Part shown: piece by piece, positions 21,595 to 31,926 of the stretch
Position numbering within the stretch: position 1 is the stretch's first letter
How the letters are laid out: each line of letters starts with the position of its first letter
The notes under the pieces: generated by a model
The model's database searches: none
What the model was told of the DNA's origin: nothing
The model's input: the letters and a program-made list of their open reading frames with translations, nothing else
From: Chaetoderma sp. LZ-2023a
Lineage: Eukaryota; Mollusca; Caudofoveata; Chaetodermatida; Chaetodermatidae
DNA: 64,000 nucleotides
Direction of reading: 5' to 3'
Assembly (NCBI GenBank): GCA_034401795.1
Contig: CM067370.1
Location: 61,730,369 to 61,794,368, forward strand
Made by a program: the position numbers and the translations under genes

Positions 21595-23615
21595 CCCGCC
21601 CCGCGCGCACCTAGGTGCGCGGGCGGCTGCCTGGCTGACGGCGCCTGAGGAACCTGCGCCCCCCTCGCTGCTGGCCGAATCGCACGCGGCCGAGGCCGAC
21701 GCTGCGACGGTGGCTGGCCTCTGACTTGGCCAGCACCACCTCGAGCCTGCAGGGGACGATACGCAGGGGCCGCGGCGCGAACGTTAGCACGACGCAGCAC
21801 CTCAAACTGCTCGCGCAGCGCCCTCTGGTTATTCACCAGGGTGACCGTCTCCTGGAGGTGTCGACATCCCTCACCTCCAAAAAGACCAGGACCCGTCATA
21901 GGCGTACGCAGTAGCCTATTGTACAGGTCCTGAGACGGGCCCAGATTGTCCAGGGCAAACGTGCGTCTTGCCCGGACACTCCTGGTCACCGCCCGAGTCA
22001 TACAGTCCAGCGCCAGGTTAATACCATCCTGGATGGCTCGCTGGACCGTGACCGGACTTGGCTGGCGCGATGCGGATGCCGTTACTACCCCCTGTAACAG
22101 CTGGGAGACGTGGGACAGAGCGGCAATCGAAGCCCTCCCACTCTCCTCCGCATCACGCAACGCGGTATTCACCGAACGCAACGCGTTCGAGCACAAGACC
22201 CCCGTGTCAGAACGGGAGCCTGGCCGCGCATCCTCACCCAAAGCCGCGCGGTCATCCACGCTGGGCTTGGGTACCACACCGTACCGCCGGTAATCCAGGG
22301 GCACGATGCGACAACGCCTGGCCACCTCGCGAGGGGCCTTCGCGAGACGTCCACTCGACTTAATGGACGACTCCGCCGCCTCGAACATGTCAACGACATG
22401 CTCCGCCAGCGGCAGAGAAGGCATACCGTTAGCAGTCGGTTTCCCAGCTAACCACGGCCTGTGGTCACGCTGGCTAGCCGACTGCTCCACGGGCAGATCA
22501 GGCCTAACGCTCACCAACCACTGGCAAGCGTCAGACCAATCCTCCTCCGTGGCTAACTGCGAGCGCTCTACAAGACGGGGGCCTTCGTCTTCCTCCTGAG
22601 CGCAGGCAGCAGAGCTTGACGGCGGGTACGCTGATACACCTGGCAAGCCAGGGAAAACATGCGGGCCTGACAGCACCGGCATGACAATATCACTGGTTTG
22701 ACCAGGAGCAGGCGCCGTGGCAGAGCGCGGGGCATATACCGCCCCACCACGGGCCCGGCCAGCACCAGCAACACCGTCGGCAAGCCGAGGTATGCGGTAC
22801 CGCTGGCCATCAGCAGCGCCCTGGGCCACCACCTGAACCGCGGACTCTACTCCAGGGTGAGTAAAACCGTGGAAGAAGCCGCCTGTATTCCCCGCGAGGG
22901 GCGCACAAACGTCTTCATCCATGTCCACGTCGTCAGACGGCGACCATAGCAGGTAATCCTCATCACCCTGGCCAGAAAGATTAGACCCCGGGTCAGCAAA
23001 GAGAGCTAACCCGGGCTGACCAGGAACGGTGCCATAGGAGGTACTGGCCACCGCGGCGTGCGGATACCCCTGGACTGATAAGCAGCCCGTGGGTTCCAGC
23101 GACAACCGTCCACGGTCCCCTATCGGCGCGGCAATAAGCCTGCTGCCAGGGTCGTGGAACGCCCCCTCTAATGGGGCCACCTCTGAATCGTCGAACAACG
23201 GAAGCGGTCTAAGGAAAACCGATCCAGAGGCGGGGATTACCTGCTCCGAAGCCGATGATGAGGACAGTAAAGGATTTGGTCCAGGAAGCATGCCACGAAG
23301 CAACCCTGGAACCAAATCCTTTATTGTCCTCTTCATCTCTCCCAACATCTCGGTCCGGAAGGCCTCCATATCCACCGCGGACGAGACCTTCCCCTTACCC
23401 TTCCTACTTACAACCTCTCGTTTCCGCTTCTTCTTCTTCTCCTCCTCTACCACCTTGTCCGTCGCCTGTAAGCACAAGAATTCGGACATTAACTCGCCCC
23501 CCCAGTGCTTACATATGTCACAATTAGCCAAGGGACCACAAGGGCTACATTGATAGCAAAGATGAGGCAAGAACCTAACATGCGGAAATCGTCCACAGGA
23601 CGCGCAACCCGGTCC
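21540..23615 (-). CDS. E2 gag main exon
   Basis: Starts after acceptor cctgtttcag|GGACCG at 23,615, in phase 0 with the leader exon at 24,378-24,428. Cys cluster intact ('GCASCGRF', 'LCYQCSPC', 'CDICKHW'). The G-run has seven Gs and stays in frame into 'MSEFLCLQ'. At the C-terminus a CCCCG unit is missing relative to E3/E5 (near 21,600), so the last about 20 residues are out of the usual frame ('CARIWAWL' in place of an Arg/Gly-rich end). An unspliced transcript could start at the Met at 23,636. Confidence 0.8.
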   Translation of the reverse strand, partial: GPGCASCGRFPHVRFLPHLCYQCSPCGPLANCDICKHWGGELMSEFLCLQATDKVVEEEKKKKRKREVVSRKGKGKVSSAVDMEAFRTEMLGEMKRTIKDLVPGLLRGMLPGPNPLLSSSSASEQVIPASGSVFLRPLPLFDDSEVAPLEGAFHDPGSRLIAAPIGDRGRLSLEPTGCLSVQGYPHAAVASTSYGTVPGQPGLALFADPGSNLSGQGDEDYLLWSPSDDVDMDEDVCAPLAGNTGGFFHGFTHPGVESAVQVVAQGAADGQRYRIPRLADGVAGAGRARGGAVYAPRSATAPAPGQTSDIVMPVLSGPHVFPGLPGVSAYPPSSSAACAQEEDEGPRLVERSQLATEEDWSDACQWLVSVRPDLPVEQSASQRDHRPWLAGKPTANGMPSLPLAEHVVDMFEAAESSIKSSGRLAKAPREVARRCRIVPLDYRRYGVVPKPSVDDRAALGEDARPGSRSDTGVLCSNALRSVNTALRDAEESGRASIAALSHVSQLLQGVVTASASRQPSPVTVQRAIQDGINLALDCMTRAVTRSVRARRTFALDNLGPSQDLYNRLLRTPMTGPGLFGGEGCRHLQETVTLVNNQRALREQFEVLRRANVRAAAPAYRPLQARGGAGQVRGQPPSQRRPRPRAIRPAARGAQVPQAPSARQPPAHLGARGAGCARIWAWLSVLSGRLPR

Positions 23616-24091
23616 CTGAAACAGGGCAAAGGACAAGGAGTATGAGCAAACTAGTTAAGCTTAGACACTCAAACCAACTCAAAGAGAAGGAAAACGATCA
23701 TAAAGATCAATATACATCAGAAACCAGCATTGCAACTTAAATTGCTGATAAATACATAGCCAGGCTGATTATGACGTCATTCATCCCGTGACAGGAAAAA
23801 ATCGATCCCAACAAAACATCCAAGTGCAAGGACGAATTGTATGCTGAATGGATACGTCGACTACACAACCATCAGATACATATAGATAACTCTTTTCTGG
23901 CAAAAATGTTAATTATCTCCCTTTGCTTACTATAATTAACATCACCACATTATGAATAACTAGATACCTGACACCTTGTATAGACAAACCATCCAACGTG
24001 ACGAACCGGAGTACTCCACCACCTGCACGCCTCTTAACTCTCTCCACCTCAAGGGGAAGGAATTGGATCAAGAGGGCAAAGTGAGAAGACC

Positions 24092-24097
24092 TTTATA
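24092..24097 (-). promoter_or_regulatory. TATA-like box in E2 leader intron
   Basis: Minus-strand 'tagtataaaggtcttctcac', conserved in five copies. It would fire transcripts that skip the leader exon. Confidence 0.35.
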
Positions 24098-24377
24098 CTA
24101 GGCCTCCAACTCACTGGACATAATTTGTCATTTGGTTAGATAACCTAACAGTGTTAGTAGGAAATGGAACCATGGTGGAGAGAAAACTAACTCTCTGCTG
24201 CTGTGATGCCACCATCTAGCGTTATACAGACCTGTGGACATAAACAGAAAGAGAAATTAGCCTTAGGTAGCACCGAGTTGACATAAACCAACTAACCAAG
24301 GCGCTTATCACGGTAAACGCGAGTCCCGGAAACACAATACACCGGGAAGAAAACTCGCTAATTTTACTAGAAGTCAC

Positions 24378-24428
24378 CTGATTTAAAGGTCCTAAGTCCC
24401 CCTTTGGCGAAGTGATCCTTCCTGCCAT
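24378..24428 (-). CDS. E2 gag leader exon (17 codons)
   Basis: ATG at 24,428, reading MAGRITSPKGDLGPLNQ, then donor CAG|GTGACT. It lies about 110 bp inside the 5' ITR. Intron 23,616-24,377 (762 nt). Unspliced, the frame continues to 24,222 as a 68-residue hydrophobic ORF. Confidence 0.65.
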
Positions 24429-24534
24429 CCAAATCAGTGACTATCACACCAAAATAACACCACCAAGTTATGTTAAAACAGTTTATCGAGCAAGGAAAAG
24501 CTATTGCACAAAAAAACATGTGTGATCTCTCTGC

Positions 24535-24724
24535 CAATAATCTAGCAAAGAGGTAGTGCTAGTCTGCGCATGCGCGGTGGTGGGGCTGGCATCCGCCAGA
24601 CTACGCTCTGACTCCCTGCCCAGTAGGGGCACCTAACTGTTTTAATCTGAGTGTTTATTGAGTGAAAGCCAATATTTAGCAATATCTAAAGTATTAGGGA
24701 GGTAAGTATACTCTTGAAGTGAAA
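24535..24724. repeat. E2 5' inverted terminal repeat
   Basis: Contains TGCGCATGCGCG at 24,565-24,576, a full match to the NRF-1 consensus. Ends GTGAAA at 24,724. Confidence 0.9.
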
Positions 24725-24912
24725 CAATGGTAAATACAGTCATTATTTTTTCAAATAATTCATATCACCTCATATCATTAATTAGATACCTGACACCTGG
24801 TATAGACAAACCATCCAACGTGATGCACTGGAGCACTCCACCAAGACTACGCCTCTTAACTCTCTCGACCTAAGGGGAAGGAATTGGATCAAGAGGGCAA
24901 AGTGAGAAGACC

Positions 24913-24918
24913 TTTATA
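24913..24918 (-). promoter_or_regulatory. TATA-like box in E1 leader intron
   Basis: Minus-strand 'gatataaagg' at the same relative position as in E2. In E1 it lies 5' of the E2 insertion. Confidence 0.35.
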
Positions 24919-25192
24919 TCAAGCCTCCAACTCACTGAGCATAGATTTTTTGGTTAGATAACCTAACAGTATTAGTAGGAAATGGAACCGTGGTGGAGAG
25001 AAACAAACCCTCCTGTGCTGAGATGTCCACTAATAATGCAAATCCATACCTGTGGACATAAACACAGAGAGATTAGACTTATATAGCACCGAGTTGAAAA
25101 AACCAACTCAAACCGGCGCCCATCACGGTAAGCGCGAGTCCCGGAAACACATTACACCGGGGAAAAACTTGCTAGAATATAGTTGAAATCAC

Positions 25193-25243
25193 CTGATAAA
25201 GAGATCCAGCTCCCTCCTCCGGCGAAGTCACCCTTTCTGACAT
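25193..25243 (-). CDS. E1 gag leader exon (17 codons)
   Basis: ATG at 25,243, MSERVTSPEEGAGSLYQ, then donor CAG|GTGATT. A candidate acceptor tgtccacag lies at 25,050; the gag acceptor is at 17,451, on the far side of E2. The E2 insertion lengthens this intron to about 7.7 kb, so correct splicing of E1 gag is unlikely. Confidence 0.65.
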
Positions 25244-25340
25244 CTTTCTCTTTCTTTCCAGGTATATTCAGACTATTTTACACAGGTAAACGAGTGAAAA
25301 CTTCTTAACAAGCACAAACGCATGTGAACTCTCTGCCAAT

Positions 25341-25527
25341 AAATTAGCAAAGAGGAAGTAGTAGTCGGCGCATGCGCAGTGGTGGGGCCGGCATCCGCCT
25401 GACTACCTCTGTCTACCTGACCAGTAGGGGCACCTAACTGTTTTTAATCTGAGTGTTTTATTGAGTGAACGCCAATATTTAGCAATATCAAAAGTATTAG
25501 GGAGGTAAGTATACTCTTGATGTGAAA
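25341..25527. repeat. E1 5' inverted terminal repeat
   Basis: Carries GCGCATGCGC at 25,368-25,377 next to an ETS-type 'aggaagta'. Ends 'cttgatgtgaaa'. Confidence 0.9.
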
Positions 25528-26077
25528 AAGTCAATTCTTTACACTATAAAACTTAATTAGGCAGCAACGGCTTCCAGTCAAATTAATTCCAAACTGTTTA
25601 ACAGTTTTCCTGTATGGTTGCAGTGAAAATGAGAAATGGAAAATTCATTGGTGAAAGGGTTAAATTTAAATTATTTTCAAAATATTTACTAGATTGTAAA
25701 TTCATCAAAGACATGCAATTCGTACATTAGTGACAGAAGCTATACGTCATTATGATTGTGACATCAGCTAACAAGTGACATAATGTATTATGATGTCAGA
25801 TATTTGAGTGACAGATCAGATCACTCCATTAGAGAGCCAGAAGCTTGTACGTGGCTCCCCATTCTGTCCCACTGACAATATTTAGAGCAATCTTCCACTA
25901 GATCTCAACAAGCCATATTAATCTACATAAAATCTTCAATCATAATATGTAATTACTTTCACATCAAGCACATAGTATAATGCAGACACATCAACACTCC
26001 AAATTCTCTTAAATCTGATAATCCTCAAATTTGAATTTCTCATAGCAAATATTCATTTGCAGACCATGCATGCCAAG

Positions 26078-26160
26078 AGACTATTTTTGAAAATTCATCA
26101 CTGGAATGAACTGGCTCAGTTACCGAACCAGTCATTCCAGTGATAAATTTTCAAAAGTTT
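26078..26160. repeat. Palindromic hairpin element, copy 1
   Basis: Arms 'atcactggaatgaactgg' and 'ccagtcattccagtgat' pair across about 10 bp, flanked by 'tgaaaatt' and 'aattttca'. Confidence 0.7.
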
Positions 26161-26447
26161 TCTTTCAGTGTGCAAATGGACATTTCCAGGGGTAGAAAGT
26201 AGTATCAAAATCTACTATCCAGGTGGGCTCTCTAAGTTACAGTTCTTGGAGACCACCAGATTTAGTAGTCCAAAATTTCACACTTTTTTTTAGACATATA
26301 TCTAAAAATTCCAGACCCACTATCATGACATCATTGAGGTTACCACCGGCCCCACCCTCCGCCAAAAGTAAACAACACAAATTTGAACATCTTACATGAT
26401 TGTGCAAACCACCCTTTAACCCTCAAATTAATTCAAGAAAATTGAAA

Positions 26448-26530
26448 AGACTATTTCTGAAAATTTACCACTGGAATGACACTCGGTTAATGAGCCAGTC
26501 ATTCCAGTGGTAAATTTTGAAATATAGTCA
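26448..26530. repeat. Palindromic hairpin element, copy 2
   Basis: Arms of about 32 bp ('gactatttctgaaaattta' against 'taaattttgaaatatagtc') with a short loop. It shares 'ccagtcattccagtg' with copy 1, 370 bp away, suggesting a MITE-like family. Confidence 0.7.
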
Positions 26531-27996
26531 TCTCATCACGCACATACACATAGTGACAGACGCCCACACTAAATACTGGTTGTGGTAAAGTAAGCCTCTA
26601 GAATGTATTTGCATTTTCCCATGATCGCGATCAACTGATGCAATGTTTGAAATTCGCGAAAACAATGGATTTTTACAATTGGTATGTTCAGAGACATATT
26701 ACTCAATTGTGATAAGTTCCCAGTATGTAGGTCCCGCAACGCAGTTTTGGTGATGCGAGTCTAGTGGTCACAGTGACTCAAACTAAACTTGCCCACTAGA
26801 AACCCTCGTCGCAGTCATGACAGGATTTTGCGAGACTAGTGAGATTTTGTGTTTGTTGACATTTTATGAGGAAATGGGTGTTGGGAGAATTACAATTGCC
26901 GATATTTTAATTTTCCATACCTTTTCCATAGCGGTAACACAAAATATCATAAAATTTATGTATATTTTTACATAAACTTTCGTTTTAGAAAAAAGGGGTA
27001 GCCCGTCAGGCCAGTTACTTAGGACTTCATGGCAGCCCATACATAAAACTACTAGCCTCGGCCTACCGGGCGAACACGTTAATTTCTATCCCCACATTTC
27101 TCAAGACCACTGCAATAGCCATTTAACACAAGTGTGGTGAAGATTTTTATTGTAATGTAATATCCTTAACAATCTCAGCATGACCATAATCTTTAAATTT
27201 TTAACACCAAAAGCCACACATTAATGTAGAACTTGAGTCATCATCCATAAATGTAGTGAAGTTTCGCTACTTGGGTCACCATAAGCTTGACCTTTGGCCC
27301 AACATCAATAGGGTTCTTCGTACCCCAAGGAGATGTCCCGCCCAAGTTGGTGAAGATCCTTTCACAGCCTTAAGTAAAACTTGAACTATCAACAATGTCC
27401 TTAATCAGGTAACATTATGTCACCATGACCATGTCCATTTTAATCCCAAATCAATAGGATATTTATATTTGGGGCACAAATATTTCTTACCTGTGTCGAT
27501 GTGCTTACAAGGAAGCTAAAACATAGAAAAAGCAGAAGATGTATGTATGATTCATAATTAATAAATAATATAATACCTTCCCTCATGTTACATCCAGTTT
27601 TGCGAAATTCCAAAAACAAATTTACTAAGAATGCATTAGAAAGTTAATTCTCAAAATGATAGCCAGGTGGTCAAATTGGATTTCACATCAAGAAATATAT
27701 ATATTTGGAACACCACGTCATATCACACACAATAAACCAAGGATTTGAATCAGTTAGTACCGTAAAAGCATCTGAGAGATAGCGCACAACCACAATTTTA
27801 AACATGACCACAGTTAGCCATATTGAATTTCACATCAGGACTAATGATCATTGAGATCATCTCTCTGCTTCATACAATTGATTTCTAGAGCTTTGAATCA
27901 ATCTATCAATGCTACAGAGTTATTCAATGGTAACCAAGATTGCATCTTGCTACCCATACTGTATTTCACATCTGAACCAATACAGATAGGATAAAC

Positions 27997-28215
27997 TAAA
28001 CGAAATCTAGGATTTCTTTTTTCACGAGAGAGTTGATACTTACCTCCCTAATACTTTTGATATTGCTAAATATTGGCTTTCACTCAATAAACACTCAGAT
28101 TTAAAACAGTTAGGTGCCCCTACTGGGCAGGGAGTCAGAGCGTAGTCTGGCGGATGCCAGCCCCACCACCGCGCATGCGCAGACTAGCACTTCCTCTGAC
28201 TAGATTATTGGCTGA
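27997..28215. repeat. E3 3' inverted terminal repeat
   Basis: Pairs with 34,837-35,036. Confidence 0.9.
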
Positions 28216-28280
28216 CACACATGCAACTATTAAGAGCCTGAAGACCGAGCCTCTGTGGGGTGGAGAGGCCGGGTCCGTAT

Positions 28281-28382
28281 CTAGGGAGGTAAGTATCAAC
28301 TCTCTCGTGAAAAAAGAAATCCTAGATTTCGTTTATTTCACTTCAAGAGTATACTTACCTCCCTAATACTTTTGATATTGCC
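28281..28382. repeat. E3 internal complementary region
   Basis: 'ctagggaggtaagtatcaac' on the left mirrors the 3' ITR end; 'ttcacttcaagagtatact' on the right mirrors the 5' ITR end. Confidence 0.9.
28332..28337 (-). terminator. Poly(A) signal AATAAA at E3 ICR junction
   Basis: Spans the joined ends, about 580 bp past the recombinase stop. Confidence 0.5.
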
Positions 28383-28915
28383 AGAATTCGAAAGTGAAAC
28401 TGGCGGGAGGGAGGCGAGGTCAAAAGACCAGCTCATCCCAATACGCTTTTCTGCGTTTAAGGCACTTAAACTTCTGAAACTGTAAGAAAAAACAGTCAGG
28501 ATTTGACTAACCATCGGATAACACCACCGATGTATGAGAGATGACCGAATGTCATATGCGCTCCCCCCCCCTCCTTCCTGGGAGGAAGAGTCGACTGACC
28601 TCAATGTCCTATACGCTCTCTACGTACAAGTGCCATGTACTACAGGACAGAGACGAAAAAGCTCCATTTTCGTAACTCTCAACAATGAACCACACAAATA
28701 CACAAACCATCACCATATTAATAACGGGTAATCGTGACAATACAATCAACAACGGACAACACATGAACAAGACTGACCTTGTTGAAAACGGCTGCTGACA
28801 TCATCTTCCCATTGGTAAAGACTGATGCAGGCCCCAAAAAAGTGGGTGTTTCCATAAATTAATTGTGAAATATATAAGAAATGAGGAAAAACCTCCTCAA
28901 AAAATATAAACCGAG

Positions 28916-29875
28916 TTATTTTTTCAAAACCGACAAGGCGAGAGGATTAGAGGTGTCACGGAGATAATGGTCTGTAAAACTTGACTCACAGTGCCACTGA
29001 GCCACCGACATAATATCATCCACAGGGACCCCATTAAATAGGGCCGTGGATGTCACTACGCCGCGGACACTGTGAGCCTTGGCCACGTCAACCTGCTTCC
29101 CGGTGGCGGATTTATGGCAAAACTGAATGCATTCCACAATCCACCTGGAAATGGTGTCCTTAGAAGCCCTGCCATGGGGTTCAATATATGACAACCATAA
29201 CGCTGACTGGTCGGTGCGCCACTCCGCCGTACGTTGTTTGTACCGGCGCAGCGCCCGGACGGGACACCATGCTTTAGAATTAGGATCATATCTAGTTAAA
29301 GCAGGCAAAATAATAGGTTGACCTGGATATTTCAACGACTGATTTTTAGCCAAGAAATTAATCCTAGGTAGCAGCTTAAGGCCTTCCCCTGAAACCACAA
29401 AACGGTCATCCTCGGCTGATAAGGTATGAATTTCACTCCTACGCCTAGCCGAGGCCGCAGCAATTAAAAACACAGTCTTCAGTGTTAATAGTTTCATAGA
29501 AATGGAACTAAGTGGTTCAAAAGGCTTATCACCTAGTACTTGAAGCACTAGCGATAAACTCCAAGACGGAATCACAGGTGGATTCCTTGGTCTTAGATTG
29601 CCCATGCCTTTAATTAATACATTTAATGTATTTACTTCATCACTTCCCCTCTTAGCCAAGCAAGGAATAACAGACATTAAAGCTGACTTATAACCAGCAA
29701 TAGAGTTAGGCTTGAGGCTATAGGCATCATAGAGGTGACAGAGGAAATCAGCTACTACTTGAATAGATGAATCCATTGGATCAATACATCTTTTTGAGCA
29801 CCATTCTGCAAATCTGTTGATTTTATAATTATATGCTCTGGAGGTTGACCCCCTCCTGGCTTTGGCCATAAACAT
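28916..29875 (-). CDS. E3 tyrosine recombinase (ORF3)
   Basis: 319 codons, complete catalytic set. One change beside the first catalytic arginine region: 'RRSEIHTLS' where E5 has 'RRSEIHALS'. The 14-nt RT deletion joins the upstream RT frame to this frame, producing one 1,068-codon open frame from 32,122 that fuses the RT N-terminus to the recombinase frame; this is a by-product of the deletion. Confidence 0.88.
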   Translation of the reverse strand: MFMAKARRGSTSRAYNYKINRFAEWCSKRCIDPMDSSIQVVADFLCHLYDAYSLKPNSIAGYKSALMSVIPCLAKRGSDEVNTLNVLIKGMGNLRPRNPPVIPSWSLSLVLQVLGDKPFEPLSSISMKLLTLKTVFLIAAASARRRSEIHTLSAEDDRFVVSGEGLKLLPRINFLAKNQSLKYPGQPIILPALTRYDPNSKAWCPVRALRRYKQRTAEWRTDQSALWLSYIEPHGRASKDTISRWIVECIQFCHKSATGKQVDVAKAHSVRGVVTSTALFNGVPVDDIMSVAQWHCESSFTDHYLRDTSNPLALSVLKK

Positions 29876-31926
29876 GGCTGCTTGCTCAGAAAAGCCCTCC
29901 TTAATTCTAGATTCCTTGACAACATCCACGCAGTCAATCTGAACATTGACGGATTGTTGTGAAGGGCCTTGCCCTGGAAGATAATATCGTCCATCAGAGG
30001 CAGAGGAACCGGATTGCAGACCAGAAGGTCCAGCAGATCCGTATACCATGATCGGCTTGGCCAATCCGGGGCGATCAGAAGCACTTGGCATTCCTCTTGT
30101 CTGATTTTCTGAAGAATTTTTGGAATCAGGATTGCTGGAGGGAATGCGTATGCATACATTCTCCCCCAGCTGATAGCTAACGCATCTGTTGCAAAAGCGC
30201 TTGGATCCGGAATCGGAGAGACGTACGTCGTCATCTTCGCATTCTTCTTCGTTGCGAACAAATCGATGTTGGGTTTCCCCCAATGGTCGAACAGACGATC
30301 CGCCACACATTGATTTAGTTGCCATTCCGTGGGTAAAACACTCATCCTTCGGCTCAATGAGTCTGCTAGCAGGTTTAACCTTCCCGGAATATGAACTGCT
30401 TTCAAGGTAATCTGGTGATCCAGACACCAACAAAGCAGTTTCCATGTCATCATACAGAGACTGGGCGACTTCGTTCCGCCCTGGCGGTTTATGTAAGTCA
30501 CAACTGTTGAGTTGTCTGAACGAATAAGAACAATCTTGCCCTGAACTTTCTGTAAGAAATGTTCCAGGCACAGGACTACTGCTCTTAGCTCCAGTAGATT
30601 TATATGTTCCTTTGACTGTTCCAGATTCCAAAGCCCTGATATCGTGTACTCTTCCAGGCAAGCTCCCCAGCCCTCCATCGATGCATCTGTATACACAGTC
30701 ACCTGAGGGTGGGGAGGGGTTAGCAAAACCCCCGGCAAGAGATTCTCTGTATTCAACCACCATTGCAGGTGGTGAATGAGAGGCGCCAACACTGACACAT
30801 TCGAGTCCAGCGAACCTGTACTCTGGGTCCATTGTGTCATGAGAAATAACTGGATCGGCCGCCTGCGTAAGGCGGCCTGAGGAATGACTGGTTCCAATGA
30901 AACCATCAACCCCAGCATTCTCAAGTAAACCCGTGCCAGGACATGACGACTGTCGCACACTGACTGAATCAACGAGATGAGTTTCTGAACTCTCTCCTGA
31001 GTAGGATAAACATATCCTGTCTCTAGATCGAAGAACATCCCCAGGTAAACAAACTTCTGGGATGGAGTCAGCTCTGATTTTGGGAAATTGATCATCCAGC
31101 CTAAGTCTGTGAGAGTTTTCAAAACAATCTCCAGATTGGCCGACAAACTTTCCCGGGTGTGCGCTTTCAACAGCCAGTCGTCTATGTACGTGTGGACTGC
31201 TATGCTTCTCCTGCGGAGGTATGCTGTGATCGCAAGAACCACACGGGTGAAAACCCGAGGAGCCGTGGAAATTCCGAAGGGTAACACCCTGAATTCCCAC
31301 TGTCTGCCCTGGAATGCAAATCTCAGGAAGCGACAGAAACTCCCGTGGATGGGGATGTGGAAATAAGCGTCCTTCAAATCCATCGACGCCGTCCACATCC
31401 CCCTCTCCAACCCCGCCAACACCGAGCGCACCGTTTCCATCTTGAAACTGGGCGTCTCGATGAACTTGTTCAATGGCTTGAGGTTGAGAATCGGTGCGTT
31501 TTGTTACTAAGAACAGGGTTGAATAGAAGCCCGGACACCTTTGTGCCGGCTGAATAGCTCCTTTTTGTACGAGGGAATTTATCTCCTCCTTGATACACAA
31601 CCTTTGCTCTGGCTCTCTCGGAATGGGAGTCCAGACTGGCACTAGAGACAGTCGCGACGGCGGGCCTGTCATCCACTCTGGATGATACCCGACGGAAAGC
31701 CATCGCAAGACTAAACGGTCCTGAGTTAACCGTTCCCACTCTTGCATGTGGTCGGCTAGCCGGCCTCCCACCGGTCCACCTAGGGACCGCGGTGGACACA
31801 AGGCATGCAAGAGCGGCACTGTCTCCGTTGCCATACACACCGGAGTGGTTCTTACCGCGGTAAGCGTCCTGTCAGGACCGATAACCACGCCCAGATCCTC
31901 GCGCGCCCCGCCCCGCCCCGCGCGCA
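29755..31926 (-). pseudogene. E3 RT-RNase H-MT-like ORF, broken by a 14-nt deletion
   Basis: The deletion at about 31,494 removes bases between two 'gg' pairs that E5 retains at about 45,911-45,925. It shifts the frame just before RT motif 1 ('GGWRPILNL' is lost). Downstream, from 31,473 to 29,755, 572 codons are open and keep 'SMDLKDAYFHI', 'YIDDWLL', RNase H and the MT-like domain. No polymerase is expected unless frameshifting or reinitiation occurs. Confidence 0.88.

Larger units (their letters stand above)
17747..24724 (-). mobile_element. DIRS element E2, nested in the leader intron of E1
   Basis: 6,978 bp. It interrupts E1 between 'cacaatgataa' and 'caatggtaaa', equivalent to an uninterrupted sequence in E4 near 52,636-52,650; no target-site duplication is seen. 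Its two ITRs uniquely share 'ctttagatattgc' (17,803 region and 24,680 region). 3' UTR 18,132-18,667 is non-coding with a C-run at about 18,311. Lesions: 26-codon net deletion before RT motif 1, and contraction of a CCCCG repeat at the gag end. Closer to E3 and E5 than to E1 and E6. Confidence 0.95.
11508..25527 (-). mobile_element. DIRS element E1 (host of nested E2)
   Basis: Net length 7,042 bp once E2 is removed. Left end TAAACG at 11,508, right end GTGAAA at 25,527. Both terminal repeats share private variants ('ttggcgttcactc', 'aaaaacag', 'gtagacagaggtag'), proving that they belong together across the nested E2. Order on the minus strand: 5' ITR, leader exon, intron (with E2 inside), gag, RT-RH-MT, recombinase, 3' UTR (11,894-12,421, non-coding with a C-run at about 12,077), ICR, 3' ITR. 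Lesions: one extra G in gag and a nonsense codon at the RNase H/MT boundary. By ends and leader it groups with E6. Confidence 0.95.
25528..27996. other. Intronic stretch between E1 and E3
   Basis: No coding signal. It holds a dispersed repeat at 25,561-25,660 ('ggcagcaacggcttccag'), the inverse copy of the 150-235 repeat at 25,738-25,825, two palindromic hairpins (26,078-26,160; 26,448-26,530) and a mollusc-type repeat at about 27,230-27,480 ('gacctttggcccaacatc'). Confidence 0.55.

Noticed and set aside
24222..24428. 68-residue hydrophobic ORF in the DIRS 5' leader as a separate small protein
   Set aside because: After codon 17 it crosses the CAG|GTGACT donor; conservation beyond the donor is only that of the nucleotide sequence between close copies, and E1 and E4 lack the same extension.
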